Assembly (NCBI GenBank): GCA_029962745.1
Contig: CM057169.1
Location: forward strand, 20,242,143 to 20,306,142
DNA length: 64,000 nucleotides
Reading direction: 5' to 3'
Origin: Echinometra lucunter
Taxonomy: Eukaryota > Echinodermata > Echinoidea > Camarodonta > Echinometridae
The position numbers were made by a program, and so were the translations under genes. This document shows positions 54,301 through 64,000 of this stretch, in pieces. The notes below the pieces were generated by a model. It saw only the letters and a program-made list of their open reading frames with translations. It had not been told where the DNA came from and made no database searches. Positions within the stretch are counted from its first letter, which is position 1; every line of letters starts with the position of its first letter.

Positions 54301-55509
54301 GAAGCGCGATGTCAGTTACCCAAATATTAATCCCCGCAACCTCGTAACCCCCCCCCCCCCCCGTCCCTTTTTACTCCAAATGAAATCGCTGGAGACATTG
54401 TGAAACCATGACCACAAGCCTTGCTGTCGAATTACGATCGTCTTTTGTATGAGGACTTCCACAAAAGGACAGGAACTTATTGGTTAACCTCACAGGGTAT
54501 AGAAAAAACGTTATGACACACTGTTGGTCTCAGCATAGGAAACATTATGAGAGCTGTAACATGAATAATCTAAGGACACCTTGACCGTCCTCAAGGTCCA
54601 GATTTAAAATTGCTATAAGGACACGAGGTCAACGTGAAAGGATTTTTTTTTTTTTTTAAATTTTAGGTATCACATATTTGTCTGAAATTGCTGCTGAGGC
54701 TCTTTTCGTTTTAGAAATGGCATGAAAAAGAAAAATCAATCTTTGTTTTCTAACAGTATTTTCCATAAATATTCATGAATCACTGAGTGGTACGATTGTT
54801 TAACAGTCAGTAAAATATACCTGTTTATATTTCCCTCGCTGGGTTGCAAGCTGTTTCATACTCTTCTTTGAATACTAATCAGTGTCTTGTTGGATTGCCC
54901 CCCCCCCCACCTCCCCCATAAAAAAGAATGTTATTTTATCTTTCAAATTAATCTCCGGGGGGGTTCATAAAGCTGTTCGTAAAGTTACGAATGACTTTAC
55001 GAACGACTTGAATAAGGCAAGCCAAGTAGGATGCTCAATCATTATAAATCGTATCAGCTAAAGGTGAAATGTGCAGATGTAGATAACATTACTAGTGTTA
55101 CAAACATTTTTATAGCGAAGTATATTTTTGCCACAATTTAATGAGATTATGGGAAATTCAGTCACCCTTTCATTAAAAATCACGGGCACTGGGGCATCCC
55201 ATTTGGCACTTCATATCCAAGTTGTTCGTAAAGTCATGCGTAACTTTACGAACAGCTTTATGAAACACCACCCTGTTATCATATTACTTCCCGCGTCATG
55301 TTATGAACTATTTATTGACTTATTTTATCGATTTATTTCATCTATGCCTCTCCTTTTGTCTCATACAGATCGAGGCGAGGATAATCATGGCCAAAATTTT
55401 GCGGCAGTTCAAGTTCGACCTTGTACCAGGGCAGAATTGGAGCCTCTCCTACGCGGTAACTATACGACCTGTCGATGGCTGCAAGAACTACGTCTCACTC
55501 AGACACTAA
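51400..55509 (+). CDS. Cytochrome P450, CYP46A-like (cholesterol 24-hydroxylase type), 3' half
   Basis: Exons: 51400-51482, 52232-52343, 53697-53776, 54156-54228, 55369-55509 (stop TAA 55507-55509), all with AG/GT borders. The last three read cleanly: LSPFVMGRMSEYFDDPLVFR and PERF (aromatic region), FPFGLGQRSCIGQQF (haem Cys loop, FxxGxRxCxG), IEARIIMAKILRQFKFDLVP. The run GRM..YF.DPL.F.P.RF, then GQRSCIGQQFA and LVPGQ, is characteristic of CYP46A1. CYP46A hydroxylates cholesterol at C24 in the ER. The first two exons keep VQDELDEK, FQDMGKLDY, VLKE/ALRMYAPAS (K-helix ExxR) and IPKGSQVN but only in changing frames: single-base losses or gains near 51438, 51474, 52243 and 52319. Upstream exons (membrane anchor, I-helix) were not found between 46901 and 51400. 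It is either a decayed gene or poorly polished sequence. Confidence 0.82.
52617..52940. repeat. G/C-run dispersed element with GTAGC...GCTAC ends
   Basis: Left ACAGGCGCGTAGCCGGGGGG, right CCTAGCTACGCCACTGGTG, with G- and C-runs just inside the ends and an A-rich middle. Same end type as 7823-9275. Lies in an intron of the CYP46A-like gene. Confidence 0.55.
54957..55273. mobile_element. MITE of the GTTCGTAAAG family, complete copy 4
   Basis: Left GGGTTCATAAAGCTGTTCGT, right the inverse ending TTTATGAAACACC, inner CAAGCCAAGTAGGATGCTCA. About 317 bp; inside the last intron of the CYP46A-like gene, ending 95 bp before its final exon. Confidence 0.88.
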
Positions 55510-55537
55510 TTAAGAACCATAAGTGGCAGATCAGGGG

Positions 55538-55690
55538 TTTTTTTTTTTTTATTTTTTTTTTTTTGTTTTTTTTTTTTTTTTTTTTGTTTTGTTTTTTTGT
55601 TTGTTTGTTTGTTTGTTGTTTGTTTGTTTTGTGTTGTTGTTGTTGGTTTTTTTTTTGTTTTTTGTTTTTTGTTGTTTTTTTTTTATGGGG
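55538..55690. repeat. T/G low-complexity tract directly after the P450 stop codon
   Basis: About 150 bp of only T and G (with one A and two C), as poly-T broken by single G and GTTTGTTTG blocks, starting 29 bp after the stop. Phe-rich open frames across it are artefacts. Confidence 0.85.
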
Positions 55691-55699
55691 GGGTGTTTA

Positions 55700-58600
55700 T
55701 TTCTACAAGGGATTGGGATGAGTGGCATAACTCAGTAGTCTGTAATAAGCTCTACCCCCCCCCCCAACACAAAAACAGAAACCAAATCAAGGCTATCACA
55801 TTACCATGGGACACAATGTGCCACGATATTTAAGTCCACATCCGTTTTTTTTATACAGTACTGTACTTTTTATATACCACACGTAATTGGAATAAAATGA
55901 ACTTTCATATTACGTTTTACTTTACATTAGGCACCGGAACCTAAGTTTATTAATCATCTCGATAGTGCATTTCAATTTTCTTAGTGCCAAAAGACACACA
56001 ATGTCATCCACCTCTAATCTTTAATAGTCGTTTATATCTACGTACCTGTAATTAATCATTTTTTCTTTGTACGAATATTACCAATATTGCTTAATTACCA
56101 AATTTATTTGTAGATATTAATTAGCAGAATGAATTGTCCATGTCTTGTTTGAAAGATAATATTGATTGTGATGCATTAAGTACTATGTATTTTTTACGAA
56201 TCGAGATAAGATTATAATATCAACCAATAAAAATAACCCTAACATTTTATTATGTATATATATATAGTCCTTTATGTTTTTTTTAAAGCTGTAAATCTTT
56301 AAATGTAAAAAAAGGGAAGTAATCTCTGAATCATTCGTGCTACCTATAAAAACTGCTATCCCGATTTTGGTGAATTTCTTAAGTTTGTCATTTCCATTCA
56401 ATAAAAACGAATTGTACACTTCATGCACAAGCCCATCTCTCTCTCTCTCTCTTAAAAGCGTGTTTTGTTATAGGAGTGGTATGTGAATATTCAAAGGCAC
56501 AGATATCCATGATAAATGAATTCCATTTATCTATTGTTATCAATTTTATTAGCACACGTTCACTATATAATATCCAAATAGATAAATACACAATGATAAT
56601 ACATAGTCATATATAATATTTTTGTACATTCAATATTGCATATTACACACTTGAAACAATTACCATATATAAATCTCTGCAAAAACTCTATAGCATCTTT
56701 CCCGCTGGAAGGAATACAATCATATACAATGTAACAACTAAGGAATGGTTTAACTTTCTCAGTTGTTACACTGTGGACACGCTTTGTTCACATTGCTTTC
56801 CCTCTTACACACCGATGCCGTGGAATCGAATCATCATATTCTTTTATCATATTTGTGATCACACAGAAAAGAATCGCTATAGCACTGACAGTGTACGTTC
56901 ATCTTGTTCATATTGTTGCCACGCTGTTCACACTGGACAGACAGCATAACACTATGGCCACTTAATGAATCCCTATGCTCACACAGCCAAGTGTGACAAA
57001 AGTGTGGTTTGGTTTTCATAGTATTAAAATGACTATGGGTACATCCTTTCCACACTTTCCGCAGAGGCCGATATCTCTTGCCTGTATATCAACTGTCCAA
57101 TTTTCTAATATTTACGAGTAAGTTAGGCAAAAGAGTACAAATTTTCAACTTTTTATCATGAAAATATGTCATTTTTCCCAATGGTTCATAATTTTTCTTT
57201 CCTCTTGTTTTCCCTTTTCTATTTTTTTTCTTCTTTTTTTTTGGTGAGGAACTTTACTGGGGGCTGCAGCTCCCCAATGTGATACATGTGATTACACTGT
57301 GGACATAATTTTGATTGACTCTGTGAATACACTGTGGTCATGATGTTGACACTGTGATTGCACTGTGGGCATAGTACTGGCACACTGATTACACTGTGGT
57401 AACATTGTGTCACAGTGTACAAACAGTGTTACAAGTGAGATGTGTTGACACTGGTTCTATACGGCGAAGAAACAGAGAGAATCGCATTGTGACTGTGTCC
57501 ACAAGAGAAAGACTGCGGAATGCTGACCGCTTCAAATCACTGTTTCCACACTGTGTTAGCCTATGCTCTTCCAGGCGGGCTACACAACAAACAAAATATG
57601 ACTATCGAAATATGATTCAAAATTTCAGAAGAATAACTATTTCATAATCAAAATACAATAATAGTTCTATAACAATCCTGATACATATACTGGGGACGGC
57701 ATAATTAGGATACATACAAAACTTTCACCTACATGTACATGTAATTGCATACAACTCAGATTTAAAATTTAAAAAACAAAATAAGAGAAAAATGACTTTG
57801 CACGTTCTATAATTAACCAACTTTATGAATTTAGGATGCTGTGATATCTGTGCTTTCTATAATAGAGAAATATTTTTTACTTTTCCAATGCTGATTTTAC
57901 TAATTCTAGATTGCATTTTTCACTGTATAGTTGTCTGCATGGCTTTTCTTTCTCTCTTTTCAGTTTCAAGAAGAACTCCTTTGAAACCTTGTATTCTACA
58001 TGAGTTTGTTTTTTAGTTAAATTCTTTGTTAAATTGTTGCTGTCAGACTTGTGATCCTAGATAACTGTAATGTGTAAATTAAATCAATTAAACGAATAAT
58101 AAAATGTTTTTCCTTAGAGATCTATGTTAGCCTTCTTGGAACATTTATAAATTGCAGTGTGGAAAGAATACGGGTGGTCGATATGGACACTTAAGTACTA
58201 TTTTCCACGAACATGACAAAATTCAGATTTAGATACATGTCGCTAATGATATTATCAAATACATATCGTATATAAATACTATCAACTCCTTTCTATTTTC
58301 TATCAAACGTCACAATGACGCAGCTTCATTTGAGATATGGAAGTACCAGCAGGGCCATAAAAATATACTGAAATGCTACTGAATAGTGTATGAAGCAAAT
58401 ATACATATGACTATATTTCACTTTATGTGAAAGAATACAAATATTAAAAACAAGATGCGACCAAAATGCAAAAATGACCCCTAATACGATTATAAAATTA
58501 ACAAATACAAAACTTATTGAAAATATCCATCACAAACGGATAATATAAAGTTAAGTAAATAAGCATTTTTTTCCATTTTATAAGGATTTCTTCTGCACAA

Positions 58601-59702
58601 TACAACTGCACTTTACAAGGTGGAGTGACTATTATCATTCACGTTTATATAGTCATGAGAAACTTTTAGTCTCCTACCACAATATCATAACCACACTGAA
58701 ATAGTTTTCTTCACCACTTTGGCAAAATCAATAAATTATTAAGTCTTTATCGAATGACATTTCACTTCGTCTTTTCAAAATGCATAACTTTACAATACCT
58801 ATAATTTATAACCAAATTTATTTAACAAAAGAGAAAAGAAAAAACAAAAAGGAATAAGGATAAGATATTTATATGTTTCTCTTTCAAAGTTACGATCAAA
58901 CCAAGAGAAGCATTGCCGATGGTTCCGACGACGACGTAGTAGGTTTACATAATGTTATTCATTTCCTCGACACTACACCACGAGGCAGCCTCAAGATATT
59001 TCAGCTGTGTGGTCAAAACGATCAAGCTTTACTATCTCATGCCAATAATATTAAACCTAAACCGAAAGAAAACAACGACAGTATTGCATACTGATTATAA
59101 TTGTATATACTTTGTTTTCTTTTTTTATGGATGTGAATAAAGTGAACTGAATTGAATTGAAAATATAAACATAAATTACACCCATCAAAAACGTACAAAA
59201 TCATATGTAAAAGAGACGCTGTCTACGCAGAAAAAACGGCGTGAAACTTGACTTCATAGATTTTGTAATTTATATTGTTTAAGAATTGACCAGCTGATAT
59301 CTGTTTCTTTTCAGTACCACAGTAAACAGCTGCAAGTTTGAAATGGTCACATTTTGAAATAACCACATTTTGGTGTATTTTTATTTAAATAAGCAAAGTA
59401 AAAATTGTACAAGAATGTACTTTTTATATAAACATCCCCCCCCCCCGATTAGAATTTGACTCCTCCATAATTATCAAGAGTTTCTTCATATCAATAAGAG
59501 CTGAACGTTCGTGGAATAAAGCTTTACAAATATATTCACATTTTCAAAAGACTTGATAATAAAAGGAATAGTATAAAAAATAAAAACTTACAAAAGCGAG
59601 TTGTTACTCCGAAATTCTACAAAAACGTTATTAAAACAAAGTTTCTAGGAAACAGGCGCGTATAACATTGTAGTGGGGAAGATGATATATTTCCCATATT
59701 GA
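55700..59702. other. AT-rich intergenic DNA, no convincing gene
   Basis: Includes a region rich in CACTGTG/CACAGTG words (56765-57425) and a possible retroelement 3' tail ending ATGTGAATAAAGTGAACTGA (near 59145). Open frames at 56834-57055 and 57219-57422 (minus, Cys/His-containing) and 58873-59094 (plus) lack recognisable domains and splice context. Confidence 0.55.
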
Positions 59703-59857
59703 TTACGGTGTTTCGTTAGCTGTGTAAGCATCATTGGGACAACCAGACTCTTTGTTGTAGAGATAATGATTGAATTCGGCCTTCCAGTCCACCATGTATT
59801 TGGTGCTCCATTGGTAGAAATCCTCCTTCCACTGTCGTTCCGATTCGTCAATGTTTG
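59703..59857 (-). CDS. ACHE: Acetylcholinesterase C-terminal tetramerisation exon (WAT/T-peptide type)
   Basis: On the minus strand, TTTCTTTCAG is followed by two bases completing a codon and 50 codons to TAA (59705-59703). It reads NIDESERQWKEDFYQWSTKY then MVDWKAEFNHYLYNKESGCP. Three Trp at residues 9, 16 and 24, with aromatic and acidic neighbours, and a Cys at 39 match the tryptophan amphiphilic tetramerisation peptide of acetylcholinesterase. In known enzymes it forms a helix that assembles tetramers on a proline-rich anchor (ColQ or PRiMA), with the Cys linking chains. The exon is in phase 1 entry. No other part of a minus-strand cholinesterase is present; 217 bp further the contig ends at a gap. 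The likely partner is the catalytic part at 41957-44068. Confidence 0.88.
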
Positions 59858-60074
59858 CTGAAAGAAATAACAATCAAATCATTCTACGTGACAGGAACCG
59901 TTTTCAGGATTTTAACATGAAATATGCTATACCTGTTGATTGTTCTAAACAGTGCATGGTGTAATGAACTGCTTTAAGAATCGAGAGCTGTGATTAATTT
60001 CTGAAACGTTGAAAAACTTCTCAGTTGATCAGGCTCTGTCACAACAGCTTTCATCCCGCCATCTACGGTAAAAG

Positions 60075-60574
60075 NNNNNNNNNNNNNNNNNNNNNNNNNN
60101 NNNNNNNNNNNNNNNNNNNNNNNNNNNNNNNNNNNNNNNNNNNNNNNNNNNNNNNNNNNNNNNNNNNNNNNNNNNNNNNNNNNNNNNNNNNNNNNNNNNN
60201 NNNNNNNNNNNNNNNNNNNNNNNNNNNNNNNNNNNNNNNNNNNNNNNNNNNNNNNNNNNNNNNNNNNNNNNNNNNNNNNNNNNNNNNNNNNNNNNNNNNN
60301 NNNNNNNNNNNNNNNNNNNNNNNNNNNNNNNNNNNNNNNNNNNNNNNNNNNNNNNNNNNNNNNNNNNNNNNNNNNNNNNNNNNNNNNNNNNNNNNNNNNN
60401 NNNNNNNNNNNNNNNNNNNNNNNNNNNNNNNNNNNNNNNNNNNNNNNNNNNNNNNNNNNNNNNNNNNNNNNNNNNNNNNNNNNNNNNNNNNNNNNNNNNN
60501 NNNNNNNNNNNNNNNNNNNNNNNNNNNNNNNNNNNNNNNNNNNNNNNNNNNNNNNNNNNNNNNNNNNNNNNNNN
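60075..60574. other. Assembly gap, 500 N
   Basis: Exactly 500 N, same size as the first gap. The sequence to the right starts in mid-intron, at the equivalent of position 41906. Confidence 0.99.
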
Positions 60575-60740
60575 ACGTTTTACCTCAGTCATAAATTGCA
60601 GATCTTTGTATTTCATTTTTTTCCTCCTCCAGATGAAATGATCATGACCACAATGACTCTTATGTTGCCAAACGACAGCGGACGTCATTCCTGGACATAG
60701 ATATTTGCTCGAAGAACGACGGTTGCAGAGTCTGTTGAAA

Positions 60741-62763
60741 ATGTCACGTACGGTCTTAGCGTCGGTGGTTGTGGCATCTTGCTGCATCTGTCTGCTGTAC
60801 ATCAAGGCCGCTGAAGCATCTGAAGATGATTCAAATCTCATCGTCGAAACAAGCACGGGAAGGGTTCGGGGTGCAAGAAAGACCATTCTCGGAAGGAAGT
60901 TCTTTCATACCTGGGTATACCGTATGGAGAACCTCCTACAGGCAATAGGCGTTTTAAGAGGGCCCTCAATAAGACTCGTTGGGATAATGTCTTTGACGCA
61001 TCCCACTATGGGTACGCTTGTTACCAAGTCGTGGACACAACATACCCCGGGTTTCCAGGGCAGAATGTGGAATCCTAACACGAACATGAGTGAGGACTGT
61101 CTGAATTTGAATATTTGGGTACCAGCAGATAGGCGGAACGAATCGTTGCCAGTGATGGTGGTGGATATTTGGCGGGGGGTTCTTCGCGGGTTCTGGAGCC
61201 CTTGATGTGTATAACGGGGAGGTTCTGAGCACATATGAAATGTGATTTTAGTTACGATAAATTATCGAGTGACAAACCTGGGCTTCTTAGCTTTAGGTGG
61301 CTCGGACAATATCCCAGGAAATGCAGGATTGTTCGATCAGGCTTTAGCCCTGTCTTGGGTCCACGAGAACATTGCTCATTTTGGAGGTGACCCTTCACAA
61401 CTCACATTGTTTGGAGAAAGTGCAGGCGCAGTCAGCACCAACTTGCATATGATCTCGCCTATGACTAAAGACCTCTTCACTCGTGTCATTCTGCAAAGTG
61501 GTTCTTCAGTGGCTCCATGGGGTGTGATCACGGCCGAAGAGGCATTACGGAGAGCTTTGCTTCTCGCTGAAGGCGCTGGATGCTACACACCTCTTGGGGA
61601 CCAACCCGACGCCGAAGAGATCAAACAAATCATCGACTGCCTCCAAAGGTTCCGCCCGAAATTCTCATCGAGAACGAGTTCGTCGTGTACGGCACATATA
61701 TTTTTCCCTTCGTACCTGTTGTCGATGGCGAGTTCCTCACAGAGACACCGACGTCGGCAAAGATGAGAGGCTCCTTCAAGCAAACCGATGTCCTTCTTGG
61801 TACCACACCAACGAAGGGTCCTTCTTCATGGTCTATGATCTATGATCTACCGGATTACTATGACAAGGATACAGAGAGCTTGATCAACAGAACTCAATTC
61901 CTGGAACTCATTCCTCATCTACTACCTAACATGAACGAGTTCGGACGAGATGCCATCGCATTTCAGTATACCGACTGGCTGGATCCAGACAACCCTGTAT
62001 TGCTGAGAGATGCGACAGAGCATTACGTTGGTGACTACAATATCATCTGCCCGGTACATGATTTCGGAAGGTTTCATGCAAGCACAGGTAACAAGGTAAG
62101 ACAGGTTGTCATAATGATTTTTTTGTTTCTTATCGTCCGTTGCACATGTAGCGTCGTTTCGCTTTCGCTATTTCCTGTTGTATTCAATTTGTGAACTGAA
62201 TTAGCATATAATGTAATCATTCAAAGCTATTTCCCCCAATATAGATTCTACTGAAATGATTATATATTCAGCAGTTACCCAAAGCTAAATATATCTGTGA
62301 GGAGGTTATTTAACTTTTTTTCATTATTACCTTGGCTGTCTATACATATACATAATTCATCAACTTAAAAGTACAAGTCTGTGCTGTTACTTGTCGATAT
62401 TGGACAAAGAATCATGTTTCACAAATGGACCAGTGTTATCAAAAATACAATGAAACCGTACCTGCTACCTGGACATGGGGTGATGCAAGTTAATCATCAT
62501 CTGCTGTTATCCGAGCGTTGATTTTCGGACTTCATCATCCCTAGGACCCATCTTTATCTCTTCCTTCTCTCCCCAGGTCTATGCTAGCACTTCGATCAGC
62601 GGGCGGCAAACAATATGTGGGGCGAGTGGATGGGGGTCATGCACGGTGACGAGATTGCTTTTGCCTTCGGCCAGCCACTTCGGCCCGGACTCGGCTTTTC
62701 CGAAGGAGACCGGAGGCTTAGTCGAAAGATGATGACTTTATGGGCGAACTTTGCAAAGACAGG
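60741..62763 (+). pseudogene. Second, frameshifted copy of the cholinesterase catalytic exons
   Basis: Near-identical to 42065-44068, including introns and flanks. First exon 60741-62095 (1355 nt against 1353), second 62577-62763 (187 against 188). Indels relative to copy 1: -1 near 60893, -2 near 61063, +1 near 61160, -1 near 61241, -1 near 61650, -1 near 61806, +7 (duplicated TATGATC) near 61840, and -1 near 62585 with loss of the local AYH codons. Only about seven substitutions were counted in the first exon. Ser and Glu motifs survive in separate frames. The indels sit mainly in short homopolymers, the pattern of uncorrected long-read sequence. I therefore think this is an alternative haplotype contig with errors rather than a true pseudogene, but the sequence as given cannot encode the enzyme. 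Confidence 0.88.
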
Positions 62764-63108
62764 GTAGGAAAGTTTCTGCTTTCAAATTTCACAGTTTCTT
62801 TAAGCCATTCCCTCAGTTCAAAACCAATCAAGCAAGGTACCAATTCTCAGTAGTTAGACAGATGGTTAGAAGCCTTCCTTGGAAAGAAAATCCTGGACTT
62901 TGGTTTTTTCGAAGTATGATAACAGATTTAGCTGGAGAATGACGAATTATCTAAAATTTCGCCAAGACAGGGTGCGTTTTGTTAGTAAATTGTTAAAGAT
63001 TATTCTTGGAGGTTTCATCAAATGAATTTGTAACATCGATAATTTTTACCCCACAATCAATGCAACATCATTATTAGCTTACATTTTCTAAGACATGATA
63101 AGTTCTGG

Positions 63109-63254
63109 GCCCCGTTTCATAAAACTTATTATCAGTAACAAGTGCCACATTTCTATGACAAATTTGCCCTCAACCAATCAAATGCAATGATTTCAGTAGC
63201 TTATAAAACAGTCATTGCAACTTGTTATTGATAACAATTTCTATGAAACGGGGC
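63109..63254. mobile_element. Second copy of the GCCCCGTTTCAT MITE
   Basis: Same element as 44419-44564, at the same place relative to the duplicated cholinesterase exons, so copied with them rather than inserted twice. Confidence 0.8.
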
Positions 63255-64000
63255 TCTGGTAACGCACCTGTCCCGCGCGCACACTGCACTTTAGTTACCT
63301 ATTAAAGATAGCTGAAGCAGGGCTGTATTATATAAGCGATGGGATTTCTCAATCGCTTTTGTCTTGTGGCGGCCGCCCCCCCCCCCTCCCCCACTCCGAG
63401 TATGATTAAGGTGTAGCTACAGAGCTTACGAGGTCATTATTGGGTATAGCAGCGTAGTTTTTGCAAAGCAATGTTATGACAGAAAATGAGAGACTATTAT
63501 GATTATGAAGATAATGATATAATGAGGTGGTGATGGCGATATTAATGAGAAACATGGAGGGGAAGAAGGGTTTTCTTGTGACGGTCGTGATCTTTTCAAT
63601 GGTAACTATAAAATAGGATGTGAAGTTACAAGAGAGAAAGGTTTCACATTTTCGCGTCTTTTAGAACTAGAGTTAGAAAATGATTTCTGTAAAGTCTCTC
63701 ACTTTGCCTGTTAGCATGTGGTACTAGGCGCGATCCCTGTGGATGGGGGGGGGGGGGACGTGGTCCCCCCTCGATTTTTTTCTGGAGGGGATCGTCCCCC
63801 CCCCCTCGATATTTAAAGCTTACAGTTTTTATTTTGCTATTTTGAGTGAGGTGCCAATATAGACCCACCATTTAAACATCTTATAGGCCTAGAGTGTATT
63901 TTGATGCAAAATAAGGCTTCTTTTAACAGCAAGAAGTTCTTATTTTGGGTTCGCTCGCTCGCAAAATGAAAAAAAAAAGTTTGTGGGTGTGTGCAGGCGG
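63255..64000. other. Continuation of the duplicated flank
   Basis: Matches 44565 to about 45352, including the C-run, the CCCCCTCGATTTTTTCTGG block and GCTCGCTCGC, with small indels, to the window edge. No gene. Confidence 0.8.

Noticed and set aside
57219..57422. Minus-strand Cys-rich protein with two CPQCNH motifs
   Set aside because: The motifs come from the repeated CACTGTG-containing sequence; no conserved domain and no splice or promoter support.
56765..57425. V(D)J-type recombination signal array
   Set aside because: Heptamers occur without properly spaced nonamers and look like a decayed tandem repeat.

Overview
The window is genomic DNA of a marine invertebrate animal, most likely an echinoderm such as a sea urchin. 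Reasons: short GT/AG-spliced exons in long AT-rich introns; several decayed non-LTR retrotransposons; tRNA-like SINEs; many small inverted-repeat elements; and frequent runs of 10-20 G or C. The species call is inference. There are two 500-base N gaps (46401-46900 and 60075-60574). Their identical fixed size suggests scaffold joins of unknown length, so the window is really three contigs: 1-46400, 46901-60074 and 60575-64000.

Contig 1 (1-46400). It opens with the last two exons of a laccase-type multicopper oxidase (gene A, to 1414). Next on the same strand is a second, complete laccase (gene B, 5015-25684). I could assemble B from ten exons with agreeing splice phases into 620 codons plus stop, with a signal peptide and all four copper motifs. 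Its first intron is 14.3 kb and holds an RTE-type LINE tail, a dead jockey/CR1-like LINE, nested inverted-repeat elements and foldback repeats. From 25.7 to 39 kb the contig is mostly repeats: a second LINE on the minus strand, SINEs, a 658-bp inverted-repeat element, and a tandem array with a 229-bp higher-order unit. From 39.0 to 44.1 kb lies a cholinesterase (acetylcholinesterase-like) gene: a candidate non-coding first exon, the main catalytic exon and a second catalytic exon. Its C-terminus is missing before the gap.

Contig 2 (46901-60074). It carries the 3' end of a cytochrome P450 closely resembling CYP46A (cholesterol 24-hydroxylase) on the plus strand, with four apparent frameshifts in its two upstream exons. 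It also carries, on the minus strand next to the second gap, a single exon encoding the acetylcholinesterase C-terminal tetramerisation peptide (three spaced Trp and a terminal Cys).

Contig 3 (60575-64000). It is a near-identical second copy of 41906-45350, broken by mostly homopolymer-length indels.

Taken together, contig 2 is probably inverted in the scaffold. If it is flipped, the tetramerisation exon falls directly downstream of the catalytic exons at 42065-44068, completing one acetylcholinesterase gene. Contig 3 is then probably a redundant haplotype copy rather than a true tandem duplicate. No prokaryotic genes, tRNA genes, rRNA genes or CRISPR arrays were seen.
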